Origin: Trematomus loennbergii
Lineage: Eukaryota > Chordata > Actinopteri > Perciformes > Nototheniidae
Direction: 5' to 3'
DNA: 64,000 nucleotides
Assembly (NCBI GenBank): GCA_012861695.1
Contig: JAAOOA010000124.1
Location: 73,501 to 137,500 of the forward strand
The stretch's first letter is position 1; the number at the start of each line of letters is the position of its first letter. The position numbers and the translations under genes are program-made. The notes under the pieces are model-generated. The model did not search any database. It was not told the origin of the DNA and saw only the letters and a program-made list of their open reading frames with translations. This document shows, one piece after another, positions 37,012 through 50,130 of this stretch.

Positions 37012-40000
37012 ATTAACACTAGGGGTGTAACGGTTCACAAACATTTCGGTTCGGTACGTACCTCGGTTTTTAGGTCACGGTTCGGTACGTTTTCGGTACA
37101 GCAGAAAAGATTATCACAAAACATAACATCTTTTTTTGCGGGTTTTTAATTATTATTAAACTGTGAATAATGTATTCACTCAAATAAATACAAAATATAA
37201 TAAAATAAACATTAAGGTGCAGCATTTCGATGAACTGAAATAATCTGTATTTGAACTGTACTGTACTAGTATCTAAGTAGCCAGCTTGACATTAGGACTT
37301 GCTTGTCATTGTATTTTCATGTTTTTTTTTAAGAAAAATGAACTTGTCCATACTGCATGCCGAAAGGGCAGATCTGCTGGCACTAACATGTCTCCTGCTG
37401 TGGAGAACACCCTCTCTCGCTAGGGACAGAGGTAGCAGATACAGCCAGGTAGCGCTTTGCTAACATGGCAACATAAGTATTGGCGTTAGGGCGGGCCATA
37501 CTATTTATTTTTTGTAAATTGATCGAGAGGGGTGTTCAAATAACGTATTTTGGCGTGTAGAATACAATCTGAAGACATTTTTTAATTCTGATAAACCTAA
37601 CCTACATCAATTTGCAGTTGAATATTATCTATTTTTGATTATTTTGCTATTCTTCTGGAAAAAGAGACTAAGTTGGGGGGCTTTTATTTTGAAGTCAGGG
37701 CTTTTATTTTGAAGTCAGGGCTTTTATTTTGAAGTCGGGGATTTTATGTTCCTGTCTGAAGTTAAACTTACAGGAAATGAACTTAATTGTGTATCAGTGT
37801 TTTCAGTGTGAACTAGTTGAAATGGCTCAAGTCAAAACAAGGGAAAATCTACTTCTCATTTGAGTAATCTTGTTAGCACTGGGCGAGAGCTGTTGGTGTC
37901 TGAACTGCCAACTGTGAGGGATATCCTGAGGTATGGCATCTACTTGAGGGATCAAAGTAAGATGATAGGAGGAACTACCCAGTGGACCAGCTGGTGGGTG
38001 ATATCTTCCCTGGTCTGATTGGTCAGTGGAGCAAAGCGAATGCTCTTTTCAAGCCACCTGTTATAAATGAAAAGGTGACCATCATGTCCAAGCTCAAGGA
38101 GGTCTGGAATCAGGCAGTGAAGTTTTCCCTTGGGAAGGGCAAACTTGATGCCAAAGAGAGGTTCAGTGTCAAGTTAGACCAATTATTTGATATTTTGACT
38201 TGCAAGTGTCAGATTACCAGTTGTGAGGGGGAGGCTGTGATGGCTGTGTGATCCAAGCCCACATTAACTGTTCCTGCAGCAGAGAGAAAAGGATTCCTTT
38301 AAAAGATCTTGCATACATCAAGGGACAGAAAGAGAAGGTTGGAAGTAAAGGACCCCACCAAATGGGGGCCCCTGATCTGCAGGAGCACAAGAGACAGGTG
38401 AGGACATTGGAAAGGCAGGGGATGGAAAACATGGCTGAGGAAAGGAGAAGGAGCAAGGAGGGAAATGCTGCAGCAGCAGACAAGGCAGCCAGGAAGGATG
38501 TTAAGAGGTTTTTGGCAGATGGTGATGAGGATCTGGAATTGGAGAGTGGTGCTGAAGATGAGTTTGTCCCTGAAGTTGAGCTCTTCCCTGAAACTGAACC
38601 TGAGCCTGCAGCTTCAACAAAAAAAAAAACTATGATGATATTCCAAATATTGCGCTTGCTAGTGTAAGGTATGGCATAGGGCTGAGACCAACTGCAGCGA
38701 TAGCAACTGCAGCTCTGATTGATGCAGGAATCATCACAGAAGACAACACAAGTAAAGTGATTGATAAAAACAAGGTCAAGAGAGCACAGGAAAAGTTGAT
38801 GAGAGAGCTGGGAGAAGAGTTTGAGGAGAAGTGCAGGGAGATGGGGGGGATCTCCTGCATCCTCTTTGATGGGCGGATTGACCTGACAAATGTGAAGATG
38901 GAAGCTGAGGGCAGTGACCAATCTTTTCCTGCAAAGATCAAAGAAGAACACTATAGTGTTGCTAGTGAGCCTGGCAGCAACTATCTGTTCCACTTTACCC
39001 CAGAGAAACAACTAAAGAGGACTCACATGCTGAGCAGATTGCTAAGTTCCTGTTTGCCTGGCTGGAAGAAAGGGGTTTTGATAAGACCTTATCGGCCATT
39101 GGAGGAGACTCAACTAATGTCAACACTGGTGTGAAAGCTGGGGTAATGCGAAAGCTGGAGCTGCACCTGGGGAGAAAGCTGGTGTGGTTGGTGTGCAACC
39201 TGCACACTGGTGAACTTCCCCTGCGCCATCTCATTGTTGGCCTTGATGGCCCTAGTCTATCAGACAGCAAATTATCTGGGCCAATAGGAAAGCTCCTTGA
39301 TTCCGCTACAGACTTGGATATCAATCCAAACTTCACCCGGATCTTTGTTGGCCCTCCACTGATCAAGCTGCTGACAAGGTCATTCAAGATCTCTCAACTG
39401 ATCAACACTATGGCTATAAAATTGTCTGTGCAGTCAGGGATGGAGTGCTTCCTGCAAGGCTGGCTCTGTTGGAGATTGGACCAGTAAACCACAGCCGCTG
39501 GCTCACCACAGCAAACAGACTTCTCAGGCTCTGGGTGTCAAAGCACGGACTTAAAGGAAAGAAACTGAATAATCTACAATTGATTGTGGAATTCATCATT
39601 GGAGTGTATTATCCATGTTGGTTTAATGTGAAGGTCAAGCACTCCTGGATCGAAGGGCCCAGGCACATCCTGTTTCAGCTGGACTGCCTCAAGTCCCAGA
39701 GGAAGGAGGTGCTGGACCTTGTGATGCCAACTGTGAGAAGATCTGCTTGGTATGCCCACAGTGAAGCCATCCTCCAAACACTGCTGTGCTCTGAGGATCA
39801 GAAGGAGATAATTGAGGGGGTGGAGAGAATCCTGGCCATTAGGGGAGAGGGGGACCCAGACACTCAGCTGGGGGACTCCTCTGTCAGGACCAGAAGGACT
39901 CCTGACATCAATTGTGATGCTTCCAGTATTGGGGACTTGATCAGCTGGTCAGAAGGTGTGTCAGAGCCACCTCTCACCTGCTTGCTAAGCACCTCGGAGG

Positions 40001-41157
40001 TGAAAAACGTCATCAAAACCCCCATGGAGGTACTCAACTGGCCTTGCCATACTCAAAGCATTGAGAGGGTTGTTAAAATGGTGACCGAGGCTTCTGCTAA
40101 GTACTTCTCACAGGAAAGAGGGATGGAGGGATCAGAGCTCAGGAGACCAGCAGGAGACTGATGTCCAAGAATGAGTCAAAGCAGGACTTGTGCCACCTGG
40201 CAAAGTTCAAGAAGTCAGAAGATGTATCTTTGTAGTCTTATCCAGTTTTATATATGCAGTTCACCTGTTAATAATATGTAAAATGATTTGGCTTTGTCAA
40301 TATAAATGATTTCCCTTATATCTTTTACTATCTTATATTGAGGTTCGAAAGGGTAAAATTGCCAATTAGAAATACAAAACGATGTAGGTTAGAGTTATCC
40401 TATCCAAAAAATAGCTCATATTTGAATTCCCCATTGAAAAACACATAATTTAGACACCCCTCATGTTAGGATTTCCTTCAGATTCATTTTGGCACCTGAG
40501 TATGACCCGCCCTAATATGGCGTTTGTAATAGCTTTGGCTCGGTCTGAACTTGTTGCGAGTGTTGGAGGCTTAAATGCTAGTGGGAGTTGGGTTTGCACT
40601 TCAGTCTTTTTTCTTTTGGTACCGGTGATATTCACGTTCAGGTGATGCCTTTTCAAATGAGTGTGCAAGTTTGATGTATTGCCAGCTGCGTAACCAATTT
40701 CAGTTGAACAATGCCGTCAAACAGCTTTGGTTCGGTCCACCTGTCTCTCTCCGTCATCCTTGTACGTAACTGCGAAACCAAAATGTTCCCAAACCGGAGA
40801 CTTCAATGATGCTGGAGGACTTTCGAGCTCAATTCTATCTGCGTTCGCCATTTTGACAGTTCCTCAAATTACTGACTAAATTTGAACGCGTCCCTGTGAC
40901 CAGCTCTCATAGTATGCCTCTCGTCCAATGATATGACTTGGTCGCTCTATGACGCGTTGAACCCAATGTGAGCAAATGACACTGAACGCTGCGACGCAGC
41001 ACCTGAGATTACTTCCAAAAAGTTGTTCACGTTCTCAATTTTTTACGTTTAACGTTATATTCGTTCGGTACACTTCGTACACACGTGTACCGAACCGAAG
41101 GGCCCATACCGATAATTTCGGTACGAATACGTATACCGTTACACCCCTAATTAACAC
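37012..41157 (+). mobile_element. 4.1-kb hAT-like transposon with decayed transposase
   Basis: The element spans 37020-41149. Its inverted ends are TAGGGGTGTAACGGTTCAC and ATACGTATACCGTTACACCCCTA, with subterminal TTCGGTTCGGTACG / ACCGAACCGAAGG words. ATTAACAC is duplicated exactly (37012-37019, 41150-41157). A 20-bp GAAGTCAGGGCTTTTATTTT repeat occurs three times near 37679-37745. The middle carries a nearly full-length but frameshifted transposase. The element looks formerly autonomous. Confidence 0.9.
37866..40235 (+). pseudogene. Divergent hAT-like transposase, frameshifted
   Basis: Reading across frames gives a protein of about 780 residues. It has a Cys/His cluster (CKCQITSC then AHINCSCSREKRIP) near 38205-38297, an acidic linker (about 38515-38605), and the motif GGDSTNVNTG (about 39105) matching the first catalytic Asp of hAT transposases. 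VCNLHTGELPLRHL (about 39196) matches the CxxH motif, NHSRWLTTANRLLRLW (about 39488) the RW motif, and CHTQSIERVVKMVTEAS (about 40050) the last catalytic Glu. It ends CHLAKFKKSEDVSL at 40235. It lacks a BED finger and the usual C-terminal dimerisation motif. At least five frame changes break it, one at an A run (38620-38632). Motif equivalence is my inference. Confidence 0.75.
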
Positions 41158-41261
41158 ACATCAACACACATTAACACACATTAATTCCTCCAGCAGCCGG
41201 ACACAGCCTTTACTTCGCGCTGAGAGAACGATAACAGGTGACTGCTTCAGAGGGTTAACAC

Positions 41262-41271
41262 ACACACACAC

Positions 41272-41336
<65 letters not shown>

Positions 41337-41398
41337 CACACCACACACACACAGACACACAGACACACAGACACAGACACAGACACACACACACACAA
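41262..41398. repeat. (CA)n microsatellite with CAGACA variants
   Basis: A CA array ending in ACAGACACACAGACACAC variants and two AATATGCAGACACAC copies. Confidence 0.93.
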
Positions 41399-41559
41399 TA
41401 TGCAGACACACACAATATGCAGACACACCACATTGATGAAGAGCCCAGAACAACATCCCTGTCATCGTCTCGTTTCATTAAATAAATCCCTTCTTCTTCC
41501 TCCCTCAACCCACAGTTATCCGGCTGTGGTAGCCTCTTGTGTTTAGAGAGCTGGAAAAC

Positions 41560-41570
41560 ACACACACACA

Positions 41571-41620
<50 letters not shown>

Positions 41621-41646
41621 CACACACACACACACACACACACACA
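41560..41646. repeat. (CA)n microsatellite
   Basis: CA repeats with one CACCAC and one CAACAC interruption. Confidence 0.94.
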
Positions 41647-41787
41647 GGTCGAGAAATTCCCCACCAGAGCCTTTACCACAGAGGACGCAAAACACACACA
41701 CACACACCCTGAAGAGAGTGAGAAGCAGAGAGCACTCATTGTGTAAAAAATGTAATGCTGTTCGACCAGCCCACCTCAGAACACACC

Positions 41788-41955
<168 letters not shown>

Positions 41956-43383
41956 GTTCCTTCCTGCTCTGCTGTTTCCTGAGTGTGTGATAGTGAGAGA
42001 GGACACACTGTTGGTCTTTGTCGTTTTGTGTACTTTAATGTAAATGTACATACTTATATTTTGTCCATCTTCTATGAAATGAAATTAGAGATAGTAATGC
42101 TTACAGAGAAAGACAGAGTAAAGACAAGTTATGACAAAAACAAGTGTACAATTCAAGAGTCTCTCCTGGGACATGTCTCCATGCTTTAATGTTCAAAAAG
42201 CCCTTTATTGTTTTCATGTGGTGCAGCACCTCTTTTCAACCTCTGTCTGAAACCAGAGCTGCTCTGATTGGTTAGCTGGCCGGCTCTGTTGTGATTGGTC
42301 AACCGCTTAGAGATGTCCCGCCCCTTAGCCGATCACGTACAATGTGTTGGAGCTATTCAGTAGGAGTGATGTCACTATGTTCCGGCGCTTTGGGACCCTC
42401 TGCAGACCCTTTACATGCACAGAAACCTATAGGACACTACAGGAGAGGGAAACCCCCAAAAGCAGATTAGGCCCCTTTTTAATAAGACCTTTTCACAATA
42501 CAAACATGTCTTAATCCATCTCCTGAACCAAATACACAAAGGAAAGATCGTCAGCAAGAAAATAGCACTCATGTTTAAATAAGATCACTCACACTTGAGA
42601 CGTTACATCAAAACTGAATTCCAACGTACAGCAGAGAAATATTAAAGTATTAATCAAGAGCCTGATGAAACTCTGCAGTAAGAGCACAGCGACAGATAAC
42701 AATTCAAGTTGAATTAATATCAGAGACAATGACGGACAGCACGGTGGTTATCAGTGTTTCATCTGGCAGCACTGAGACTCCTTTCTTAATTGCATCACAC
42801 ATTTAAATCACAGCTATCATTAGCTGCGTATCTCACTCAGCGGATCATACAGTATGTCTTATCTCAGGAGGGGTACTCTTCCCTTCTCTTTTAGAAGATT
42901 TAAAACATTCTGATTCATTTTCTTAAAGAGAGATTAGACTCAGGTCTGGCTGGGATACAGCGCGAGGGTCCAATAACATGTTAACACACTATTACACAAA
43001 TGAAGTCATGTCTAGACTGAAACATGAACAGATGTTGATGTGCTTGTACTGCACTAGTCCATATCTCGAATACGATAAAACGTTGCAGCCTTAATCCGGT
43101 CTTCATCATGCAGGCTCAGTCCGGCTCTTCTTCTCTTATGACCCCGACGTCTCAGAGCTAATCTCCTCCATTGTTATCCTGCAGGGCCCATCAGCCCGGG
43201 GCCGGTGACCCTCACTGGGCCGGTGACCTCAGGTTGAACATCTTCCATCAGCTGACAGATAAACCCTCCGATGTCCCCGAGATTAGCCCGGCTGGGTGGT
43301 CTGCCCTCCGTCGGAAAGCGTTTAAATATTCTGTCCTCAACACACTGCAACTCCCTCGGAATGACATTGAAGATTTAAAGACA
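41956..43383. other. Mostly unique sequence; MITE-like fragment at about 42190-42475
   Basis: The fragment contains GCTCTGATTGGTTAGCTGG, TTGTGATTGGTCAACCGC and TCTGCAGACCCTTTACATGC. The last resembles the TCTGCACACCGTTTACATGC word of the small TTAA MITE at 52532, so it is probably a remnant of a longer relative. No gene recognised elsewhere. Confidence 0.4.
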
Positions 43384-43920
43384 TTAAAGAGCCCCTATGT
43401 TGCTTTCTATGCTGTTCCCTCTCCCATACACCTGAACATCAGCAGAGAGGACTCTTTAAAGTAGAGACACTACATACTGATATACACCTGAACATCAGCA
43501 GGAGAGGACTCTTTAAAGTAGAGACACTACATACTGATATACACCTGAACATCAGCAGGAGAGGACTCTTTAAAGTAGAGCACTACATACTGATATACAC
43601 CTGAACATCAGCAGGAGAGGACTCTTAAAGTAGAGACACTACATACTGATATACACCTGAACATCAGCAGGAGAGGACTCTTTAAAGTAGAGACACTACA
43701 TACTGATATACACCTGAACATCAGCAGGAGAGGACTCTTTAAAGTAGAGACACTACATACTGATATACACCTGAACATCAGCAGGAGAGGACTCTTTAAA
43801 GTAGAGACACTACATACTGATATACACCTGAACATCAGCAGGAGAGGACTCTTTAAAGTAGAGACACTACATACTGATATACACCTGAACATCAGCAGGA
43901 GAGGACTCTTTATGATGCAA
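43384..43920. repeat. 57-bp minisatellite, short array
   Basis: About eight units of TACACCTGAACATCAGCAGG, AGAGGACTCTTTAAAGTAGA and GACACTACATACTGATA. The array is entered through TTAAAGAGCCCCTATGTTGC (43384), which resembles the terminus of the TTAA MITEs, and each unit contains its own CTTTAAAG. Same family as 56757-58888. The 57-bp period equals 19 codons, so frames stay open without being genes. Confidence 0.93.
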
Positions 43921-44037
43921 CACACACCTCTAATCTGTGTCTCCCCTACACATTAATTCACACACACCTTTCAGATGTCAGATTAAGGGGTGGGTGTGTG
44001 GGGGGGATATTCAGATTGTTTTACACAAAGAACAAAA

Positions 44038-44169
<132 letters not shown>

Positions 44170-44271
44170 GCGAGACTCTTACTCACAGACAAAATTAGGC
44201 CATGGCAAAAGCCACTGTCTCTAAACATGATTGATGGTCTTATTTCAACAATGTGGTCACATGACTTTCTG

Positions 44272-45868
44272 ATGTACTGCAGGGTTGCGGTCGAATAGCC
44301 CAAAAATCAGCTCCTAAGTTCTAACCCTATCGTCTATTCCTTCTCCTCTGAGTGAAACGTCACGGGGTTAAGGGATAGTGGATAGGAGAATTCAAAAGGA
44401 CTTAGGAGAAGAGACTGCGGTACTTTAGAGAACCGACTGCACTTTCACTATCCGACGTGTTTATGATGCGCCAGTGGACGTCATGAATGTGCGTCTGCTG
44501 CTGTGGGGAAACTATGGAACTACAGTTTTTATACAGCGGACTACAACATGGATGTTTAATAAGAACGAGGGACTACTGTAAACTCTGCACCGTGCTCTGA
44601 TGCTGTTGCTTTATGCTTTATGAACGGGGACAACAGAGAAACATATTCTTCATGACCAAAGTTGGAATTGAAATAAAAAAGGAAAGTGAAACTTATGCTC
44701 GTCACCCTCTCCCTCCGGTCCACATTAATACAAATGATCCCAATACGTATGATTGTATGAAAAGATCTTAAAATCAATACAAATGTATTTATTATAAACG
44801 TTAGTCCTTAACATCTATCACTGTGTATATCACCATTCAAACATCTTTTAAAAGTTGAACAAACCCCACACAGCTCAGTAAAGACGGTGAAATGTTGACT
44901 TTATTTGATCATTTCAGTAAAAACTAACGTTCATATTTCTCTTTTTGATTATAATACTGATGAACGTTCAAAACAAAGCACTTTGGCAACTTACCACATA
45001 CGTTTTAAAATGCTTAATAAGCACCGTAACTTTCTGATATCATTTCTCGCTCATAATCGGTTGTTTCCGTGAACGGCCGACTGTTGTGTGACGGCAAATG
45101 CCGCGGCCGCAAGGCATTGTGGGGCAGCATTTCCTCCTCTCCTTTACGGCCCGTCCACACAGTAGCGTTAAAAAAATCTTGGAGGTGGGCGTATCTGAAG
45201 CTTGGGGATTTTTTGCGAGCAAGGCACCAACAACCAATCACATGAATCTCCCGCCCCCGACATACGAAGCAAAAAAGCCCGAAGTAAACTGGATATAAAC
45301 TCCCCAAACAGGCGAAAACCTACCACTGTCTCTGCCACCTCAAAGCATCGGGTGATTCCCTACCGCTAATTTCTCCTCCATTTTTTGGAATATGAGGAAA
45401 TGACCTGCGGTATGTCTCTCCCAGCATACACGCGGTTTGATTGGCTAGCGCTTGAACTGTCAGATTTGCATACACGGGATTTGATTGGCTGACGCTTACA
45501 CCTCAGCTTCAAAAGTTGAACATTGCTCAACTTTGAATCCTGAAAATCCTGAAAATCTCCGCTCGCCTGCCCACAATGCAGTTCGGCGAAAGTGAGGCAA
45601 AGTGACGTCACCCCATTCAAAGTGAATGGGCAGAAGCGTTTCAAGATTTTTTTAACGCTGCTGTGTGGACGGTCCGTTAGGTTAGGGAGGTCCAGTGGTT
45701 CCTAAGCTATAGGAGGTTATAAAGGAAGTTTGAAACCTCCTTTCCTTTCATTTAGAGAATTCGAACGACACTTATCATGGCTGCCACTGAGGGACTTCCG
45801 GGTCATTTCACTCCGTTAGGAAGGTTCCTAAGCTAAATGGACTATTCGACCGCAACCCTGATCTGCTG
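44272..45868. mobile_element. hAT-like element hosting a nested MITE
   Basis: The element spans 44280-45860. Its inverted ends are CAGGGTTGCGGTCGAATAG and CTATTCGACCGCAACCCTG. The flanking octamers ATGTACTG and ATCTGCTG match at 6 of 8 positions, suggesting an aged 8-bp duplication. No transposase is visible, and a separate MITE sits at 45147-45676. Confidence 0.75.
45144..45679. mobile_element. Harbinger-like MITE with TTA target duplication, nested
   Basis: The element spans 45147-45676. Its ends are CGGCCCGTCCACACAGTAGC and GCTGCTGTGTGGACGGTCCG, with inverted similarity of about 33 bp (continuing over GTTAAAAAAATCTT). TTA is duplicated (45144-45146, 45677-45679), matching the TWA preference of PIF/Harbinger elements. 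No transposase. Confidence 0.85.
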
Positions 45869-45967
45869 TAAGCTAGCTAGCTAACGTAGCTAACCTAGTC
45901 ATTTCAGATATACTGACAAACACTGACAGTTATGAGACGACTGACTCTGAGACAGTTGTTCAGCTTT

Positions 45968-47064
45968 ATAACCCCAGCTGTGTGCGTCACTCTTTAGTGT
46001 CCCCTGGTCTCCCAGCTGTGTGCGTCACTCTTTAGTGTCCCCTGGTCTCCCAGCTGTGTGCGTCACTCTTTATTGTCCCCTGGTCTCCCAGCTTTGTGCG
46101 TCACTCTTTAGTGTCCCCTGGTCTCCCAGCTATGTGCGTCACTCTTTAGTGTCCCCTGGTCTCCCAGGTGTGTGCGTCACTTTTTAGTGTCCCCTGGTCT
46201 CCCAGGTGTGTGCGTCACTCTTTAGTGTCCCCTGGTCTCCCAGCTGTGTGCGTCACTCTTTTTGTCCCCTGGTCTCCCAGCTTTGTGCGTCACTCTTTAG
46301 TGTCCCCTGGTCTCCCAGCTGTGTGCGTCACTCTTTAGTGTCCCCTGGTCTCCCAGCTTTGTGCGTCACTCTTTATTGTCCCCTGGTCTCCCAGCTGTGT
46401 GCGTCACTCTTTAGTGTCCCCTGGTCTCCCAGCTGTGTGCGTCACTCTTTAGTGTCCCCTGGTCTCTCAGCTGTGTGCGTCACTCTTTAGTGTCCCCTGG
46501 TCTCTCAGCTGTGTGCGTCACTCTTTAGTGTCCCCTGGTCTCCCAGCTGTGTGCGTCACTCTTTAGTGTCCCCTGGTCTCTCAGCTGTGTGCGTCACTCT
46601 TTAGTGTCCCCTGGTCTCTCAGCTGTGTGCGTCACTCTTTAGTGTCCCCTGGTCTCCAGCTGTGTGCGTCACTCTTTAATGTCTCCTGGTCTCCCAGCTG
46701 TGTGCGTCACTCTTTAGTGTCCCCTGGTCTCCCAGCTGTGTGCGTCACTCTTTAGTGTCCCCTGGTCTCCCAGCTGTGTGCGTCTCTTTAGTGTCCCCTG
46801 GTCTCCCAGCTGTGTGCGTCACTCTTTAGTGTCCCCTGTTCTCCCAGCTGTGTGTGTCACTCTTTAGTGTCCCCTGGTCTCCCAGCTGTGTGCGTCACTC
46901 TTTAGTGTCCCCTGGTCTCCCAGCTGTGTGCGTCACTCTTTAGTGTCCCCTGGTCTCCCAGATGTGTGCGTCACTTTTTAGTGTCCCCTGGTCTCCCAGC
47001 TGTGTGCGTCACTTTTTAGTGTCCCCTGGTCTCCCAGCTGTGTGCGTCACTTTTTAGTGTCCCC
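45968..47064. repeat. 38-bp minisatellite
   Basis: About 29 units of CTGTGTGCGTCACTCTTTAG plus TGTCCCCTGGTCTCCCAG, with frequent point variants (CTTTGTG, TCTCAG, TTTATTGTC) and a few indels. Confidence 0.95.
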
Positions 47065-48190
47065 TTTAATAGATTTTCTCAATTTCAGTGCTAGAAGTCC
47101 CTTAAAAATATCCAACAAATATCAGATCAATGAGCTGCAAACTGGATCTTGTGTTGCATTTAAACACAAGAGACACACAGTAGGAAGGATGTAAGATATT
47201 TGGCACTGAACCCACATTACCACATACAGTACACACACTACACCAGCGACGTGCAGTCAGGGGAGGCAGAGCCTCACCTGTCATACTCCAATGTAATGGA
47301 AAAACAATTAAAGAAAAACTAAATAATAATAATAATAAATGTCTCCACTGATCTTGTGTAAATGTGATTTCTGTATGATTCCAATCGCTTTTTATAGTCA
47401 AAATCAGCAAATTTGCCGAGCTCCGCTACAACTAGGCTACATGGGAGCGATGAGAAGTGAGGCAGGGACGTGCTCTGCCTCTCGTAAGCCCCAGTAACTG
47501 GCTGGAGCACGAGCACTAATTTAGCGCGGGCACTTATTTTGTGAGCGCCCATTTACTGTGGGGTAAGGTGAGTCACAGATCAGCCCTGCCTCACCTCAGA
47601 ATGCGTCACCCCACAGAAACTGGCTGGAAAGCGGGCACTCAGCGCATGCTTGTTACCATCTCACTGTAGGTCACCAATGTAATGTTTGTAGATCCCTTTA
47701 TTACATTTATCCTCGCCATCCATAGTCTCTAAATAACTTATTTCACGTATATATGATATTTAGGCTCGCTGGTCTCATCGTACAACGGCAATGAAAAAAG
47801 CACCAGGAGAGGCAGCCATAACCTCTGCCGCACTGCAGGGGGCGCACGTGAGCCCACAGGTTCTTGTTGCTACTGTAATTCTACGCAGAGACGGTAGACG
47901 CAAACAACAAACTAGACTTTTGAAACTAGAGGGAGATAAGGAGGACTTTTACAAAACAGTAATAGAGATTGTTGTCCAGAAGGATAGCATGGACTTCATC
48001 TTCAAGTCAAGGTAAGACCACAACTGTAATGAAAATGGGATCTTACTAGAAAGAACAATCCAATATTTAGATTTGGGTATCCTTTTGTTGAACGGTCTGT
48101 TTAAAATGAATCGAAGCATCAGACTAAAAAAGCTTTTGAAAATAACCGAATATTTCGATTAAGGTCAAAATATAATATTTGTAAATCTGA
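47065..48190. other. Mostly unique; possible transposon scrap
   Basis: GCGACGTGCAGTCAGGGGAG (47248) and CTCACCTCAGAATGCGTCACC (47591) look like parts of a fish DNA-transposon family, but no paired termini were found. The open frame 47791-48015 has no recognised domain. Confidence 0.35.
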
Positions 48191-48194
48191 CTCA

Positions 48195-48270
48195 CTGCAC
48201 TACACACACTACACACACCACACACACTACACACACCACACACACTACACACACTACACACACCACACAT
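48195..48270. repeat. CACTACACACAC imperfect repeat
   Basis: Alternating CACTACACA and CACCACACA words. Confidence 0.88.
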
Positions 48271-48361
48271 ACATATTTAGAATTCACCATGTGCTGCTTA
48301 CTTTACAGTGTATTCGTGTCCTTGATTCTTCTGCATCACTGTCTGCTCCCTGCTGTTTTGG

Positions 48362-48362
<1 letters not shown>

Positions 48363-48424
<62 letters not shown>
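48363..48424. repeat. (CA)n microsatellite
   Basis: CA repeats with one CACCAC. Confidence 0.94.
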
Positions 48425-48427
<3 letters not shown>

Positions 48428-48510
48428 TTCAGATGCAACAATGGCCTCTAAAATAAAATCCTTTATGTCAACTACATTGTCCTGCAGAATGTCAAATAAA
48501 CATCTCCTCC

Positions 48511-49196
<686 letters not shown>

Positions 49197-49225
49197 CACA
49201 CACACACACACACACACACACCACA

Positions 49226-49275
<50 letters not shown>
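49197..49275. repeat. (CA)n microsatellite
   Basis: CA repeats with two neighbouring CACCAC sites. Confidence 0.95.
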
Positions 49276-49277
<2 letters not shown>

Positions 49278-50130
49278 CCTGTCTTTCACCGCTTGAACTT
49301 GCACGTTACAGAGAGACGTAGAATACTTTGTGTTTCCCAGAGAGACGTTATTTGCTTGCCGCTCCTCAAATCAAAGACACAATCCGACCTGCCTGCTAGA
49401 GTTTAATGTCAGGCAGTAAAACACACAAAGGCTTCAGAGTTTCTGACGCTTCTTCCCGCTTCTTTATTTTTATTACAGCCGTTTAGCGAGCTTTTCACTC
49501 AGCTGCTGTTTTCTCTCAAACATCGACTGGATTCCAGCTGATCTCACATCGTCCCTCAAACAATACATGTGTGTGTGTCACTGTGTGTGTTTGTGTTGTG
49601 TTTGTGTGTGTGTTTCTGTTCATGAAATTGTTGTTTTCCTGCTGCCAGTATTTAGCATGGCGTACAGTAAACAGGGTTTTTGTGGAGAGCTCAGTGTGTG
49701 TCCAGTGGCAGACAATGGAAGAAAAAAAGATGCATAAAACTTTTTAAAATAACAAATTATGTTTAGATTGAAAAGTGGGTTAGGTAATTCACTTCAGATA
49801 CACTTTTTGTTATATTCCATGGAATGCTCTTAACATCCCGATAGCAATGATATCTGAAGTGCTTTGACAATAAATCCATAACAAAATGTCATCTGTGGAA
49901 GCTGTAGTACTGTAAAAAGCACGACCAATCATCTGAGCCGGCCCGGCTAAAATAACTGATGGCCTACCTGCCTGTCAGCCTTCCATCTGTGCACAAACTT
50001 ATCTCGTGCCCTCATTGGTCATGTGCGCGTTCATGTGTGTTGGAGGAGGGGCTCTGTAAGGAAGTCTGAAGGAAGGGGCAGATTTTTTTTTTCCACCCTA
50101 CCTTTAAGTCCGTGAGAGAGATAAACAAAC
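49276..50130. other. Unique sequence, no gene recognised
   Basis: Contains a short TG-rich patch near 49570-49612. No exon recognised. Confidence 0.45.

Noticed and set aside
43431..43920. CRISPR-like array (regular repeats)
   Set aside because: Units are contiguous and nearly identical with no distinct spacers, and the genome is vertebrate. It is a minisatellite.
45968..47064. CRISPR-like array (38-bp units)
   Set aside because: Head-to-tail repeats without spacers; a minisatellite.
47791..48015. 74-codon frame near a transposon-like scrap
   Set aside because: Ends in sequence that could be a donor (AGGTAAG), but no family is recognised and no second exon was found. Too weak to call.
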